A stretch of 64,000 bases of DNA from Arthrobacter jinronghuae (GTDB lineage Bacteria > Actinomycetota > Actinomycetes > Actinomycetales > Micrococcaceae), in contig NZ_CP104263.1 in assembly GCF_025244825.1 (NCBI RefSeq), forward strand, positions 3,534,001 through 3,598,000. Direction: 5' to 3'. A program made the translations under genes and the position numbers. Under the pieces are notes generated by a model. The model made no database searches and was not told where the DNA came from. It worked only from the letters and a program-made list of their open reading frames with translations. Positions 8,757 to 17,257 of this stretch are shown in pieces (position 1 is the stretch's first letter; each line of letters begins with the position of its first letter).

Positions 8757-9737
8757 TTAGGCGTAGGGCTCGACGTCGGCCGCTGCCTCCCCCGGAAGCC
8801 CGGCCGGTTCGTCGGAACGAACCAGCACAACGCCGGCAACGATCAGGCACCCGCCGGCCAGCTGGACGGGGCGTGGCAGCTCCGAAAGCAGCAGCCACGC
8901 CCACAGGACGGCGAACAGCACCTCGGTCAGGGACACGAACGACGCCACCCGGGAGCCGAGGGAGCGGGCCGCAATGATTCCGGTGACGTAGGCCAGCACC
9001 GTGGAGAACAGCACCAGGCCGATCAGCGGGACCCACCAGGCGGTCCGCCAACCTGCCAGGTCCACATCCGTGGTGCTGAAATCCAGGGACAGGATGCCGG
9101 TGAGGCCCAACGCGGCCATGGTGACACCGCCCACGAACATGCCTCCGGTGGCCAGCACCAGCGGCGGGAGGGAATCGTTCTGCTTGGCGGTCATGAAGAA
9201 ATAGATCGCCAGGCAGACCGCGGCGGCGAGTCCCCACAGCACCCCTACCGGGTCAATGCGCGTGCTGCCGCCCAAATCCAGGACCAGCACCAGCCCCGCC
9301 ACGGCGGCCACCGCGCCGAGGACCGTGCGGGTGCCGGGCCGGCGTCGTGTGGCAGCCCAAATCCAAAGCACCATCAGTACCGGTGCCAGGAATTCCAGCA
9401 ACAGGGCCACGCCCACTGACAGGCGCTCCACTGCGTTGAAATAGAAGAACTGGCACCCGGCCACCCCGATGAACCCGAACAGCACAATGGTGCGCCAGTT
9501 GCCACGCACCTGTTCCCAGCGGCCGTGCAGGACGAGCGCAGTGGGAACCGCGAGGACGAGTGCCGCTCCGAGCATCCGGACAGCAACGGCACCGGTGGGG
9601 CTCCAACCGGTTTCCAGCAGCGACTTCGCAAAGGATCCGGACAATCCGAACACCGCCGACGATGCCAGCGCCACGAAAATTCCGGACGCCCCCGGCCGCA
9701 GCGCTGTTTGGCTGCCTTTTACCCGCGCCCGTGCCAT
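8757..9737 (-). CDS. EamA/DMT-family transporter
   Basis: A 326-residue inner-membrane protein with ten predicted helices arranged as two EamA repeats (about residues 18-145 and 165-300), the usual plan of drug/metabolite exporters. The second repeat ends in the typical EVLFAVLWAWLLLSE segment. Substrate unknown. The gene stands alone, converging on the acyl-CoA ligase gene across the nested repeat. Confidence 0.9.
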   Translation of the reverse strand: MARARVKGSQTALRPGASGIFVALASSAVFGLSGSFAKSLLETGWSPTGAVAVRMLGAALVLAVPTALVLHGRWEQVRGNWRTIVLFGFIGVAGCQFFYFNAVERLSVGVALLLEFLAPVLMVLWIWAATRRRPGTRTVLGAVAAVAGLVLVLDLGGSTRIDPVGVLWGLAAAVCLAIYFFMTAKQNDSLPPLVLATGGMFVGGVTMAALGLTGILSLDFSTTDVDLAGWRTAWWVPLIGLVLFSTVLAYVTGIIAARSLGSRVASFVSLTEVLFAVLWAWLLLSELPRPVQLAGGCLIVAGVVLVRSDEPAGLPGEAAADVEPYA

Positions 9738-9832
9738 GAATCTCCCTGCGGTTTAGTCCGGGATTACGACGGCGACGCTACCCGGCGCGGGGAGCGCTTT
9801 CAACATGCTTTCCCTACAGATAATTCGAGGCC

Positions 9833-9861
9833 TTGCGATCTCGGGAGAGGCACGCTATTCT
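9833..9861 (+). promoter_or_regulatory. Promoter of surface protein gene 1
   Basis: TTGCGA (9833-9838), a 17-bp spacer and TATTCT (9856-9861). The promoter of the next paralogue has the same -10, spacer length and much of the spacer (TCxCGGGxGAxG), which supports both. Transcription should start near 9868, giving a leader of about 175 nt. The rest of the 304-bp gap from 9738 holds a small CTGCG/CGCAG hairpin. Confidence 0.65.
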
Positions 9862-9952
9862 CGCCATTATCTGCGGCAAGGGTCTCTGACCGTCGCAGAT
9901 ACTACTTATTGAGGACGCACATTACTGTGCGCACTTCAAATACTCGTTCAGC

Positions 9953-10041
9953 AGTTTCAGTCTCGTTCCCTCCGCATTCTCCATTTGCCGCCTTACCAGC
10001 ATGGAAACGCCGGAGGTTGACGGTTTATGGGGGAAAATTTC
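9953..10041 (+). promoter_or_regulatory. Conserved 3' half of leader, surface protein gene 1
   Basis: This stretch is nearly repeated before the second surface protein (11639-11732). Shared blocks are AGTTTCAGTCTC, CATGGAAACGCCGG and TTTATGGGGGAAAA before the start codon. CCTCCG (9969-9974) can pair with CGGAGG (10011-10016), and GCATG-GAAA can pair with TTTCATGC over the start codon. It is possibly a cis-acting RNA. Confidence 0.5.
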
Positions 10042-11379
10042 ATGCAGGAAAATACACGCAACATTTCGGCACGGGTCGGTGCCGTTAGCGCCGTAGCGCT
10101 TTTGGCGGTCAGTGGTGCATTCATTGCAGGCCCCGCGATGGCCGCAGAGGTGACACCGTCTCCGGGTCCCAGCGAGACCACCACGCCGTCTCCGACGCCG
10201 GCTCCTTCGGTCTCCAGCACGGCGACTCCGGATCCCACGGATACGGCCGCTCCGACGCCCACTGACACCGCCGCCCCGGCGCCCACCGGGACCGCTGCCC
10301 CGACACCCACCGGCACCGCCTCCCCGACGCCCACCGAGACCGCACCCGCAGTTCTGGCGCCGCCCACGACGAATCTGGCCGATGGTGATGTCATTAAGAC
10401 GAGCCACCTCATCAAGGGAACAGCGCCGGGGGCCACCTCTGTGGAATTGTCCGTCAACGGAGCAGAGCCGCAGACCATCCCGGTAGCGGAAGACGGCACG
10501 TGGAGTGTCTTCGCGCCCACCTTCGTCGCGACGGGCGGGGAGACGCTGACGCTTTCGATAGTTGCCGTCAACGGCGACACCAGGTCAGCTGCCACCATCG
10601 TCGTAGTGACCCTTGAAGATGCTCCGCTGCCGGCTCCGACCCTCACCACCCCGTTCCGCGTCGTCGACACTCTGAAGGTTCTGACCGGCAACGGCGTGCC
10701 GGGGGCCACCGTCACGATCACGATCGGCGGGGACGAAGCAACACCGGTTACCGGCACAGCCACAGTTGGCGAGAACGGCAGCTGGGAGCTGACCCTCGAG
10801 ACGCCCCTGGGCTACGGAGCCCATAACGTGGCCCTCGTGCAGTCGCAGGAAGGCAAGGATAGCTCTGAGGAAATCTCCAGCGTCATCCTCGTGGCCCCCG
10901 CCGCTCCGGTGGTCACCACCCCGGGCGAGGGCGCCGAAATCCCCGTCAACAAGCTGCCGGCAGCAATCACCGGTACCGCGGTGCCGGGTGCCGACGTCGA
11001 GCTCGTCGTCGACTTCGACCTCGACGGTGAAGCGGATGTGGATGAACTCGCGATCCAGGCAACCGTCGCCGATGCCAGCGGCAACTGGTCCGTCCCGATG
11101 AATCCTGTGGCTGAGGGCGCCCACAACATTGTTGCCATCCAGGCCGTCGGAGACGTTGTGTCCGATTTCTCCGACACCGGCTTCACCGTTACGGCTGCAG
11201 TCGTTGACCCGCCCGTCACCGTCAACCCCGTTCCGGTCGGAAACCCGGGAGCGGGCGGACTGCCCGACACCGGTGCGGCGAACCTGGGCCTGCTGGCCGG
11301 AGGCGGAGCAGCCCTGCTCACCGCCGGTGGTGCCGCCCTGTTGTTCAACCGCCGCCGCAATATGGCTTCGGAGTCCTAG
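10042..11379 (+). CDS. LPDTG-anchored surface protein with three Ig-like domains
   Basis: A 445-residue exported protein: signal peptide (1 to about 32, ending GPAMA), a Pro/Thr-rich linker of PTDTAAPTP-type repeats (about 35-110), three bacterial Ig-like domains (about 112-195, 196-290, 291-385), then sortase signal LPDTG (407-411), a hydrophobic segment and a basic tail (NRRR). It should be fixed to peptidoglycan by a sortase and has no visible enzyme domain. I chose the ATG at 10042 because it is the only start shared in frame with the paralogue; ATG 10027 overlaps the GGGGGAA ribosome binding site. Confidence 0.88.
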   Translation: MQENTRNISARVGAVSAVALLAVSGAFIAGPAMAAEVTPSPGPSETTTPSPTPAPSVSSTATPDPTDTAAPTPTDTAAPAPTGTAAPTPTGTASPTPTETAPAVLAPPTTNLADGDVIKTSHLIKGTAPGATSVELSVNGAEPQTIPVAEDGTWSVFAPTFVATGGETLTLSIVAVNGDTRSAATIVVVTLEDAPLPAPTLTTPFRVVDTLKVLTGNGVPGATVTITIGGDEATPVTGTATVGENGSWELTLETPLGYGAHNVALVQSQEGKDSSEEISSVILVAPAAPVVTTPGEGAEIPVNKLPAAITGTAVPGADVELVVDFDLDGEADVDELAIQATVADASGNWSVPMNPVAEGAHNIVAIQAVGDVVSDFSDTGFTVTAAVVDPPVTVNPVPVGNPGAGGLPDTGAANLGLLAGGGAALLTAGGAALLFNRRRNMASES

Positions 11380-11397
11380 GAATCCCTAAGCGGTAAA

Positions 11398-11435
11398 CGA
11401 GGACGGGCCCCGGCAATAGCCGGGGCCCGTCCTCG
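11398..11435 (+). terminator. Strong hairpin terminator after surface protein gene 1
   Basis: A perfect 17-bp stem (11398-11414 with 11419-11435), AATA loop, then TATTTATA. It lies 18 bp after the stop codon. Confidence 0.9.
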
Positions 11436-11501
11436 TATTTATACCGTTTCCGCGAACCCCGGTGACGTTAGTCCCGGTTAATAGAAGGCACCACGGTTGC
11501 C

Positions 11502-11530
11502 TTGCCATCCCGGGTGATGACCGCTATTCT
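11502..11530 (+). promoter_or_regulatory. Promoter of surface protease gene
   Basis: TTGCCA (11502-11507), 17-bp spacer, TATTCT (11525-11530), matching the paralogue promoter at 9833. The predicted start near 11537 gives a leader of about 195 nt, which fills most of the 353-bp gap after the preceding gene. Confidence 0.65.
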
Positions 11531-11638
11531 TTCGCGTGTCTGTGATCTCGGTTACCGGGCGCTTTAATTCCGGACGATCGAATTCACTGGCCGGATAACG
11601 GTCTTTCAGCGAATCGACCGGGATCAGTACAAACTCAG

Positions 11639-11732
11639 TAGTTTCAGTCTCATTACCTCCGCAATCTCCAGGTGCCGTACGTGCGCCTGCATGGAAACGC
11701 CGGGGGTCGATGTTTTATGGGGGAAAAATTTC
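11639..11732 (+). promoter_or_regulatory. Conserved 3' half of leader, surface protease gene
   Basis: Near-copy of 9953-10041. ACCTCCG (11655-11661) can pair with CGGGGGT (11701-11707); compared with the other copy a T-A pair has become T-G, so pairing is kept despite sequence change. The start codon region can again pair with GCATGGAAA upstream. Confidence 0.5.
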
Positions 11733-14138
11733 ATGCAGGAAAGTTCACGCCCGCTCTATGCACGGGTAGGCGCCCTTAGCGCCGCTGCCCTTCTGGCGGT
11801 GAGCGGCGCATTCATCGCCGGCCCGGCCATGGCTGATACCGGGGACACCCCGCAGCCGACCACGACCGAAACACCTGCCGCACCGCTGCTGCAGGGTACC
11901 GGAGAACTGGCACCCGGCCTCGAGGAGGCCCTCCAGCGCGATCTCGGGATGACCGTCGATGAATTCGTGGCTGCAGGCGAGCTGAGCCAAAAGGCCTCAG
12001 CTGCCCTAGCGCAGCTCAGGGCCACCAAGGGCTTTGTCAACATCGAAATCCGTGACAATGGCTTGGTTGTTACCGGCAGCGGCGAAGAACTCGAGGCACT
12101 CGCCGCGGAACTCGATGCCACTGTTGTTGAGCCCGCAGCCCCCGCTGAAGCTCCGTCCCTGCAGGCTCCCATTGAGCTTCTCACCCAGGCGCCCGAGGCG
12201 CCCGCGGCGGACGAAACAGAGACTGCGGTAGTTGAAGGAGGAGCTTCTGAGCCTGAGGCCAAGCAGGCCACCGATCTGCAAGACCTTCTGTCTGCCTACG
12301 CCTCTGCCGTGGGTACCGAGAACCTGAGGTCAGTCTCCGGCAGCCCGGAGCGAGGCTTCACCATCGACCTCGGCGACCCGTTCGCCATCGAGGGCACCCC
12401 TTCGGCGGCACGCACGGCTCCTGCCATGTCCCCGGAGGAATTTGATAAGCAGTACACGAATGTGAAGCTCAACCCGAACCAGCCCGAGGTGAAGCCCAAG
12501 GCTGACGACACCGTCGTCGGCGGCGCCGGCTACTACTCCGAGGTCGGCTCGAGCCGTTACAGCTGCTCCGTGGGCTACACCGGATACAACGCGAGTGGCG
12601 CCGAGGCCATTATCACCGCAGGGCACTGCGCAGACGGTGCTGGCAGCCAGACCTTCCTCGAAGTGACGACCGACGAATTCGGTACGGGTGAAGAGCTCGG
12701 TACGTTCGGATCGTGGTCGCACGACGGCACGGCGGAGGCACCCGGTACCGACATAGCTGTCATCGATAACATCAACACCGAGCTGGACCTCCGCGCGGAG
12801 ACGGCCAACTGGGAAAACACAGAAGACCTCTCCGCCACTACGGTCAAGCTCAAGGGCACCACTTCGCCTGTCGTAGGCGCCCCGATCTGCAAGTCGGGCA
12901 GGACCACCAATTGGGACTGCGGCACGATCACTGAGCTGGGAATCGCCTCCGTATCAGGTGTCTGGGTCCACGGCTTCTTTACCGATGTTTTCGTGGACGG
13001 GGGCGACTCCGGCGGAGCGATGATCTCCGGCGAATACGGCGTGGGCATCACCAGCGGCGGGGCCGATAATGAACCCATCTCCTTTGCCGCTGATCTGGAT
13101 ACCGCGCTGGCCTCTGTCCCGGGCTACACGGTGGGCATCCACCTGGACGCACCCGCGCTGACCAGCCCGGCGAACAACGGCACCGTTGACACCGACGCGG
13201 TCATCACCGGCACCGCTCCTGCCGGCAGCACCGTAAACGTGACCATCGACGGCGAAGACGCCAAGGCAGAGACCGCCGCCGACGGCACCTGGACGATCAA
13301 GGCACCGACCCTGGTCCCAGCAGACGAAAAGATCACCATCACCGCGCAGGCCGTCAACGGATACAACAAATCGTCTGTCAGCGAATTCGAGCTGACGGTC
13401 AAGGAAGCCCCCCTGCCGGCGCCGGTCTTCACGACTCCTGCCACAGTGCTGCATTCCATTGAGACCATTGAAGGCACCGGCGTAGCCGGCGCCACCGTGG
13501 CTTTGACTGTGCCGGGCGACGCCGAGGAAGAGGACGTAGCTACGGCTGCGGTTCTCGATACCGAGGTCGACGACGAAGGCAACTGGTCGGTAACCCTCGA
13601 GGAACCGCTGACGTACGGCGTCTACGAGCTGTCCGCGGTCCAGGGCGGCATTGACGGCAAGGAAGAATCGGGGGCAGCGACGCTGAACCTTACGGTCGCA
13701 CCCGACGCTCCGGTGATCACCTCCCCCACTGACGGCCAGGAGTTCGTTGAAGGTTCACTCCCCAACGAAATCACCGGTACCGGCACCGCCGGCGTCGAGG
13801 TGACCGTTGCTATCGATGGCAAGGCCCTCGAAGCCGTAGTCGTGGATGAAGACGGCAACTGGTCCGTTCCGATGGGCGATTTGACCGCCGGCGACTACGG
13901 GATCACGGCCGCCCAGACCATCAACAGTGCTCCGTCGGCCGATGCCTTCGCGGGCATCACGGTCACCGCAGCTCCGGTTGTGGTGGACCCCGCTCCGGCC
14001 GCTAACCCGGGTGGCGGACTGCCTGATACCGGCGCCGCCAACCTCGGTCTGCTTGCCGGAGGTGGAGCATCCCTGCTCGCCGCCGGTGCCGCGGCGCTGA
14101 TGTACAACAAGCGCCGCCGGGTCTCCGTGGACGCCTAA
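11733..14138 (+). CDS. Cell-wall-anchored S1-family serine protease with Ig-like domains
   Basis: An 801-residue secreted protease: signal peptide (1 to about 32), a propeptide (about 45-255) resembling alpha-lytic protease/streptogrisin prodomains, and a chymotrypsin-fold domain (about 263-470) with TAGHC His298, GTDIA Asp340 and GDSGG Ser426. Three Ig-like repeats (about 475-750), sortase motif LPDTG (763-767), a hydrophobic segment and a basic tail follow. It should be processed outside the cell and anchored to the wall. It is a paralogue of the preceding gene in leader, signal and tail, with the protease and propeptide added. The start is shared with that paralogue. Confidence 0.92.
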   Translation: MQESSRPLYARVGALSAAALLAVSGAFIAGPAMADTGDTPQPTTTETPAAPLLQGTGELAPGLEEALQRDLGMTVDEFVAAGELSQKASAALAQLRATKGFVNIEIRDNGLVVTGSGEELEALAAELDATVVEPAAPAEAPSLQAPIELLTQAPEAPAADETETAVVEGGASEPEAKQATDLQDLLSAYASAVGTENLRSVSGSPERGFTIDLGDPFAIEGTPSAARTAPAMSPEEFDKQYTNVKLNPNQPEVKPKADDTVVGGAGYYSEVGSSRYSCSVGYTGYNASGAEAIITAGHCADGAGSQTFLEVTTDEFGTGEELGTFGSWSHDGTAEAPGTDIAVIDNINTELDLRAETANWENTEDLSATTVKLKGTTSPVVGAPICKSGRTTNWDCGTITELGIASVSGVWVHGFFTDVFVDGGDSGGAMISGEYGVGITSGGADNEPISFAADLDTALASVPGYTVGIHLDAPALTSPANNGTVDTDAVITGTAPAGSTVNVTIDGEDAKAETAADGTWTIKAPTLVPADEKITITAQAVNGYNKSSVSEFELTVKEAPLPAPVFTTPATVLHSIETIEGTGVAGATVALTVPGDAEEEDVATAAVLDTEVDDEGNWSVTLEEPLTYGVYELSAVQGGIDGKEESGAATLNLTVAPDAPVITSPTDGQEFVEGSLPNEITGTGTAGVEVTVAIDGKALEAVVVDEDGNWSVPMGDLTAGDYGITAAQTINSAPSADAFAGITVTAAPVVVDPAPAANPGGGLPDTGAANLGLLAGGGASLLAAGAAALMYNKRRRVSVDA

Positions 14139-14160
14139 CAGCGCCAGCGGTAAACAACTG

Positions 14161-14193
14161 AAGCGGGTCCCTGCCAACGGCCGGGACCCGCTT
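14161..14193 (+). terminator. Terminator after surface protease gene
   Basis: AAGCGGGTCCC (14161-14171) pairs with GGGACCCGCTT (14183-14193), then TTGACTTA. It lies 22 bp after the stop codon. Confidence 0.85.
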
Positions 14194-14227
14194 TGACTTA
14201 AGCTACAGTCACGCATCAGGAGGAATC

Positions 14228-14839
14228 ATGATCCGAAACCGGACGCCGCCGTCGCTCCACCTGCCTTCAGCCCGTTCCCTGGCCGGGGCCGCCGTGGCAG
14301 CCGTGATCGCCGTAGGCTCGGTTACCGGCTGCGCGCCGCAAGACGGCGGGCCCGGTACCCCACCGGATTCGCCATCCGGCACTGCCACGTCACCCACACC
14401 AGGATCGGATGCAACCATGAACTCGGATGGACCCGCTGCCCAGCTCCTGCTGCTGCACGCGCGCCTCAGGAACGAGCTGGGAGCCGAATACGCGGACGGC
14501 TGGATTGACCGCGGCGTTCTCTACGTCGCGGTGACCGGTCCGGAGGCCGAGGCCAAGGTGCGCGACGCCGGTGCAGAGCCGGTCCTCGTGGCGTTCAACG
14601 CCGACGAACTGCAGCAGGCCGGCAGCCAAGTGCAGACCTGGCTCGCGGACAAGCCCGTTCAGGACCTGGAAGTCCACTCGATCAGCACCAGCGGTCGCAC
14701 CGGCACGGTGACCGTCAAGGTCCCCGCGGATCAGGTCACCGCACTGCAGGCGGCAGCCGACGAGCAGGCACCTGCCGGAGAAATATCCGTCATTGTGGAG
14801 GAATCAGTGGGAATGACAACCCCGATGTCCACAAAGTAG
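14228..14839 (+). CDS. Lipoprotein resembling a free-standing alpha-lytic-type protease prodomain
   Basis: A 203-residue lipoprotein (signal ending GSVTGC, Cys35), a Pro/Ser/Thr linker to about 68, then a domain whose text (LRNELGAEYADGWID, GVLYVAVTGPEAEAKV, DAGAEPVLVAFNADEL, and VKVPADQVTAL) looks like both halves of the S1E protease prodomain, without any protease domain. Such prodomains fold and inhibit their protease. It directly follows a gene for a wall-anchored S1 protease, so it may act in trans as a membrane-held foldase or inhibitor. That role is inference. AGGAGG precedes the ATG. A stand-alone terminator separates it from the protease gene. Confidence 0.75.
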   Translation: MIRNRTPPSLHLPSARSLAGAAVAAVIAVGSVTGCAPQDGGPGTPPDSPSGTATSPTPGSDATMNSDGPAAQLLLLHARLRNELGAEYADGWIDRGVLYVAVTGPEAEAKVRDAGAEPVLVAFNADELQQAGSQVQTWLADKPVQDLEVHSISTSGRTGTVTVKVPADQVTALQAAADEQAPAGEISVIVEESVGMTTPMSTK

Positions 14840-14936
14840 GGACAAGCTCCGCATAACCGGCGGTGGAGCCGCCTGCGGGCCTAGGGTTGATGGGTCAAGC
14901 AGGCGGCACTTCCTCCTATCTGCCTGGATCTTCGCC

Positions 14937-15266
14937 ATGGAGCAAAAGCTGCTCGCCCTCGTCCGCCGCCGCACCGCCTGGATTGTCCTCGCTGCCTGCG
15001 CGGCGTACTGGCTGGTCCTGGCGGCCGGGTTCCTGGAGGCGCCGCTCGGCACCCCGCCCACCCTGATGTTCCTGTGGATGTACTGCAGTGTCATGATTGC
15101 CCTGGGAAGCGCGCCCGTAGCGGTGGCCGCCGTCGCCGCGTTGGTCCTGCACCACTCCGCAGACCGGGCCGGCGCGGTAAACGGAGCCGGTCCCGCCGCT
15201 CCGAAGGATAAGGGATATTCGCGGCGCTTATACCTTCTGCTCCATCGAGAGCTCAAGAAGCAGTAA
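14937..15266 (+). CDS. Small hypothetical membrane protein (109 aa)
   Basis: Not recognised. Two hydrophobic helices (about residues 13-32 and 43-70) are followed by a basic C-terminal tail ending RELKKQ, so the tail is probably cytoplasmic. The ribosome binding site is weak. It stands between the prodomain lipoprotein and a sigma factor gene. Confidence 0.6.
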   Translation: MEQKLLALVRRRTAWIVLAACAAYWLVLAAGFLEAPLGTPPTLMFLWMYCSVMIALGSAPVAVAAVAALVLHHSADRAGAVNGAGPAAPKDKGYSRRLYLLLHRELKKQ

Positions 15267-15369
15267 CAAAACAGGTGGTCCGGGCTATTGATAACCCGTG
15301 AGTGCTCTGGTGTCCTGATCAGGCGGTCCAGCAGCGGGCCGAACCTGCTGCTGAAAACCCGTGCTGCTC

Positions 15370-16164
15370 ATGAGCGCTTTCTCCGGTGTTCCGTCCTCCC
15401 TGCTTCCATTTGAAAAAGCCCGCCAGGCACGCGGTGACCTGCAGCAGGCACTGCACAACGAACTTGTCCTCCGGTACCGGGAAATCGCGGAAACGGCTGC
15501 CGCCGCCTACGCGGGGCGGGGACGTGAGCTGGCGGACCTGCGCCAGGTCGCGTACATGGGACTAATCAAGGCGGTTCGCCGCTTTGACCCTGCCGTCGGC
15601 CCGCACTTTCCGGCCTTCGCGGTTCCCACCATTCATGGAGAGCTCAAGCGCTACCTCCGGGATCACTCCTGGGTAGTCCGGCCCCCGCGGCAGCTCCAGG
15701 ACCTGCGGACCGCCATCGCCAGGCTGCAACCGGAACTCCTGCAGACGCTGGGGCGGGAGCCGTCGCTCCGTGAATTGTCCGAGGCGTTGGGAGTCACCAC
15801 GAAAGCCGTTTCGGAAGCACTGAACTGCCAGAGCAGTCTTCGCCCGGAATCCCTGGAAGCGCTGGCAGACACCACCGGCGCCGAGCAATGGGCCGTAGCC
15901 GACGGGCGGCTGGAACGGGCCGAAAACCTTGCCATGCTCCGCCGCGCCGTGCGGAACCTGACGGATCAGGACAAGGAACTGTTGTTCCTGCGGTATTTCC
16001 ACGAGGAATCCCAGCAGGCCATCGGAGAACGGCTGGGCCTGACCCAGATGCAGGTCTCCCGCGGACTGGCGAGGATTCTGGTGCGGCTGCAGCATGAATT
16101 GCTGGGTGCTTCCACGCTCAACCAAGCCGCGACTCCCGCGGTCGGGGGCAGTGCAACCGCCTGA
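15370..16164 (+). CDS. SigB/SigF-type alternative sigma factor
   Basis: A 264-residue sigma-70 factor with regions 2, 3 and 4: region 2 (DLRQVAYMGLIKAVRRFDP and FPAFAVPTIHGELKRYLRD, about 55-105), region 3 (about 110-170) and region 4 (LTDQDKELLFLRYFHEESQQ and an HTH IGERLGLTQMQVSRGLARIL, about 200-245). This is the layout of stress and sporulation-type sigma factors (SigB/F/G). No anti-sigma or anti-anti-sigma gene is adjacent, which is unusual for the group. The start is uncertain: GTG at 15361 is an alternative. Confidence 0.87.
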   Translation: MSAFSGVPSSLLPFEKARQARGDLQQALHNELVLRYREIAETAAAAYAGRGRELADLRQVAYMGLIKAVRRFDPAVGPHFPAFAVPTIHGELKRYLRDHSWVVRPPRQLQDLRTAIARLQPELLQTLGREPSLRELSEALGVTTKAVSEALNCQSSLRPESLEALADTTGAEQWAVADGRLERAENLAMLRRAVRNLTDQDKELLFLRYFHEESQQAIGERLGLTQMQVSRGLARILVRLQHELLGASTLNQAATPAVGGSATA

Positions 16165-16222
16165 ACCGCCGCGCGGCCCGCACCTGCCCGCATACCGTAC
16201 GGAGCCCTGTTACCGTTCCACC

Positions 16223-17257
16223 ATGGATCCCGCCGCCGCTCCGAAAACCAGCACCCCGGAAAAGACAGTCCCGTTAGCCACCGTCCCGCCCAAACTGGCC
16301 AAAGGCGACCTGCTGCGCGTCATTGCTCCGGCGGCGAGCCGCGCCATGGTGGCCGAACACGATCACAGCGCACTCATCGAGCGCCGCTTCGCCGGCCTGG
16401 GCCTGCGGCTTTCCTACGGCCGCCACGTGGATGAGCGCGACATTTTCGACTCCACATCGGTCGCCTCCCGCGTTGCCGACCTGCATGACGCGTTTGCGGA
16501 TCCGGAGGTCAAGGGCATCCTGACCGTCATCGGCGGCTTCAACAGCAATGAACTGCTCCCCTATCTGGATTGGGACCTGATTGCCGCCAATCCGAAGATC
16601 CTGTGCGGATACTCCGACATTACGGCGCTGCAGAACGCGATTTTCGCCCGCACCGGCCTGGTGACCTATTCCGGTCCGCATTGGTCCAGCTTCGGCATGC
16701 GGGACCATTTTGACCTAACCCAGCAGTGGTTCGTGGACGCCCTGGTGGACGGCTACCGGATGGAGCTTGCCCCCTCCGCGGAGTGGATCGACGATGCCTG
16801 GTTCCTGGACCAGGACAACCGCAGTCCCCGGCCGGGGAGCGGATGGTGGAACCTGCAGCAAGGCGCCGCATCCGGCCGTATTATCGGCGGGAACCTGTGC
16901 ACGCTGAACCTCCTGCAGGGCACCGCGCAGATGCCTCCGCTGGCCGGCTCCGTGCTCATGCTGGAAGACGATGAAGCCACCGATCCCAGGACCTTTGCCC
17001 GTGACCTCACCTCCCTGCTCCAGCAGCCGGACGCGGAAGATATCCAAGGCCTGGTCATCGGCAGGTTCCAGGCGTCCAGCGGCATCACCCTGCCGCATCT
17101 GCAGGAGATCGCGGCGCAGCCTGCCCTGGCGGGCCTGCCGGTTCTGGCCAACGTGGACTTCGGGCACACCCAGCCGCAGCTGACCCTGCCGATCGGCGGC
17201 CGCGCGGAACTGACCGTGGACGCATCCGGCGGCCGGCTTCGCCTGAGCGACCGCTAG
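16223..17257 (+). CDS. S66-family peptidase (LD-carboxypeptidase / MccF-like)
   Basis: A 344-residue Ser-Glu-His peptidase of family S66, which cleaves L,D bonds in cell-wall peptides or detoxifies microcin C-type aminoacyl nucleotides. The nucleophile is Ser131 in GYSDITAL; a glutamate (MLEDDE) and the C-terminal histidine in VDFGHTQPQL are visible. The longer insertion with GSGWWNLQQGAASGRIIGGN is typical of the MccF branch. The ATG at 16223 was chosen over an open upstream frame that overlaps the sigma factor gene. It converges on the GT9 gene with a 4-bp overlap. Confidence 0.87.
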   Translation: MDPAAAPKTSTPEKTVPLATVPPKLAKGDLLRVIAPAASRAMVAEHDHSALIERRFAGLGLRLSYGRHVDERDIFDSTSVASRVADLHDAFADPEVKGILTVIGGFNSNELLPYLDWDLIAANPKILCGYSDITALQNAIFARTGLVTYSGPHWSSFGMRDHFDLTQQWFVDALVDGYRMELAPSAEWIDDAWFLDQDNRSPRPGSGWWNLQQGAASGRIIGGNLCTLNLLQGTAQMPPLAGSVLMLEDDEATDPRTFARDLTSLLQQPDAEDIQGLVIGRFQASSGITLPHLQEIAAQPALAGLPVLANVDFGHTQPQLTLPIGGRAELTVDASGGRLRLSDR

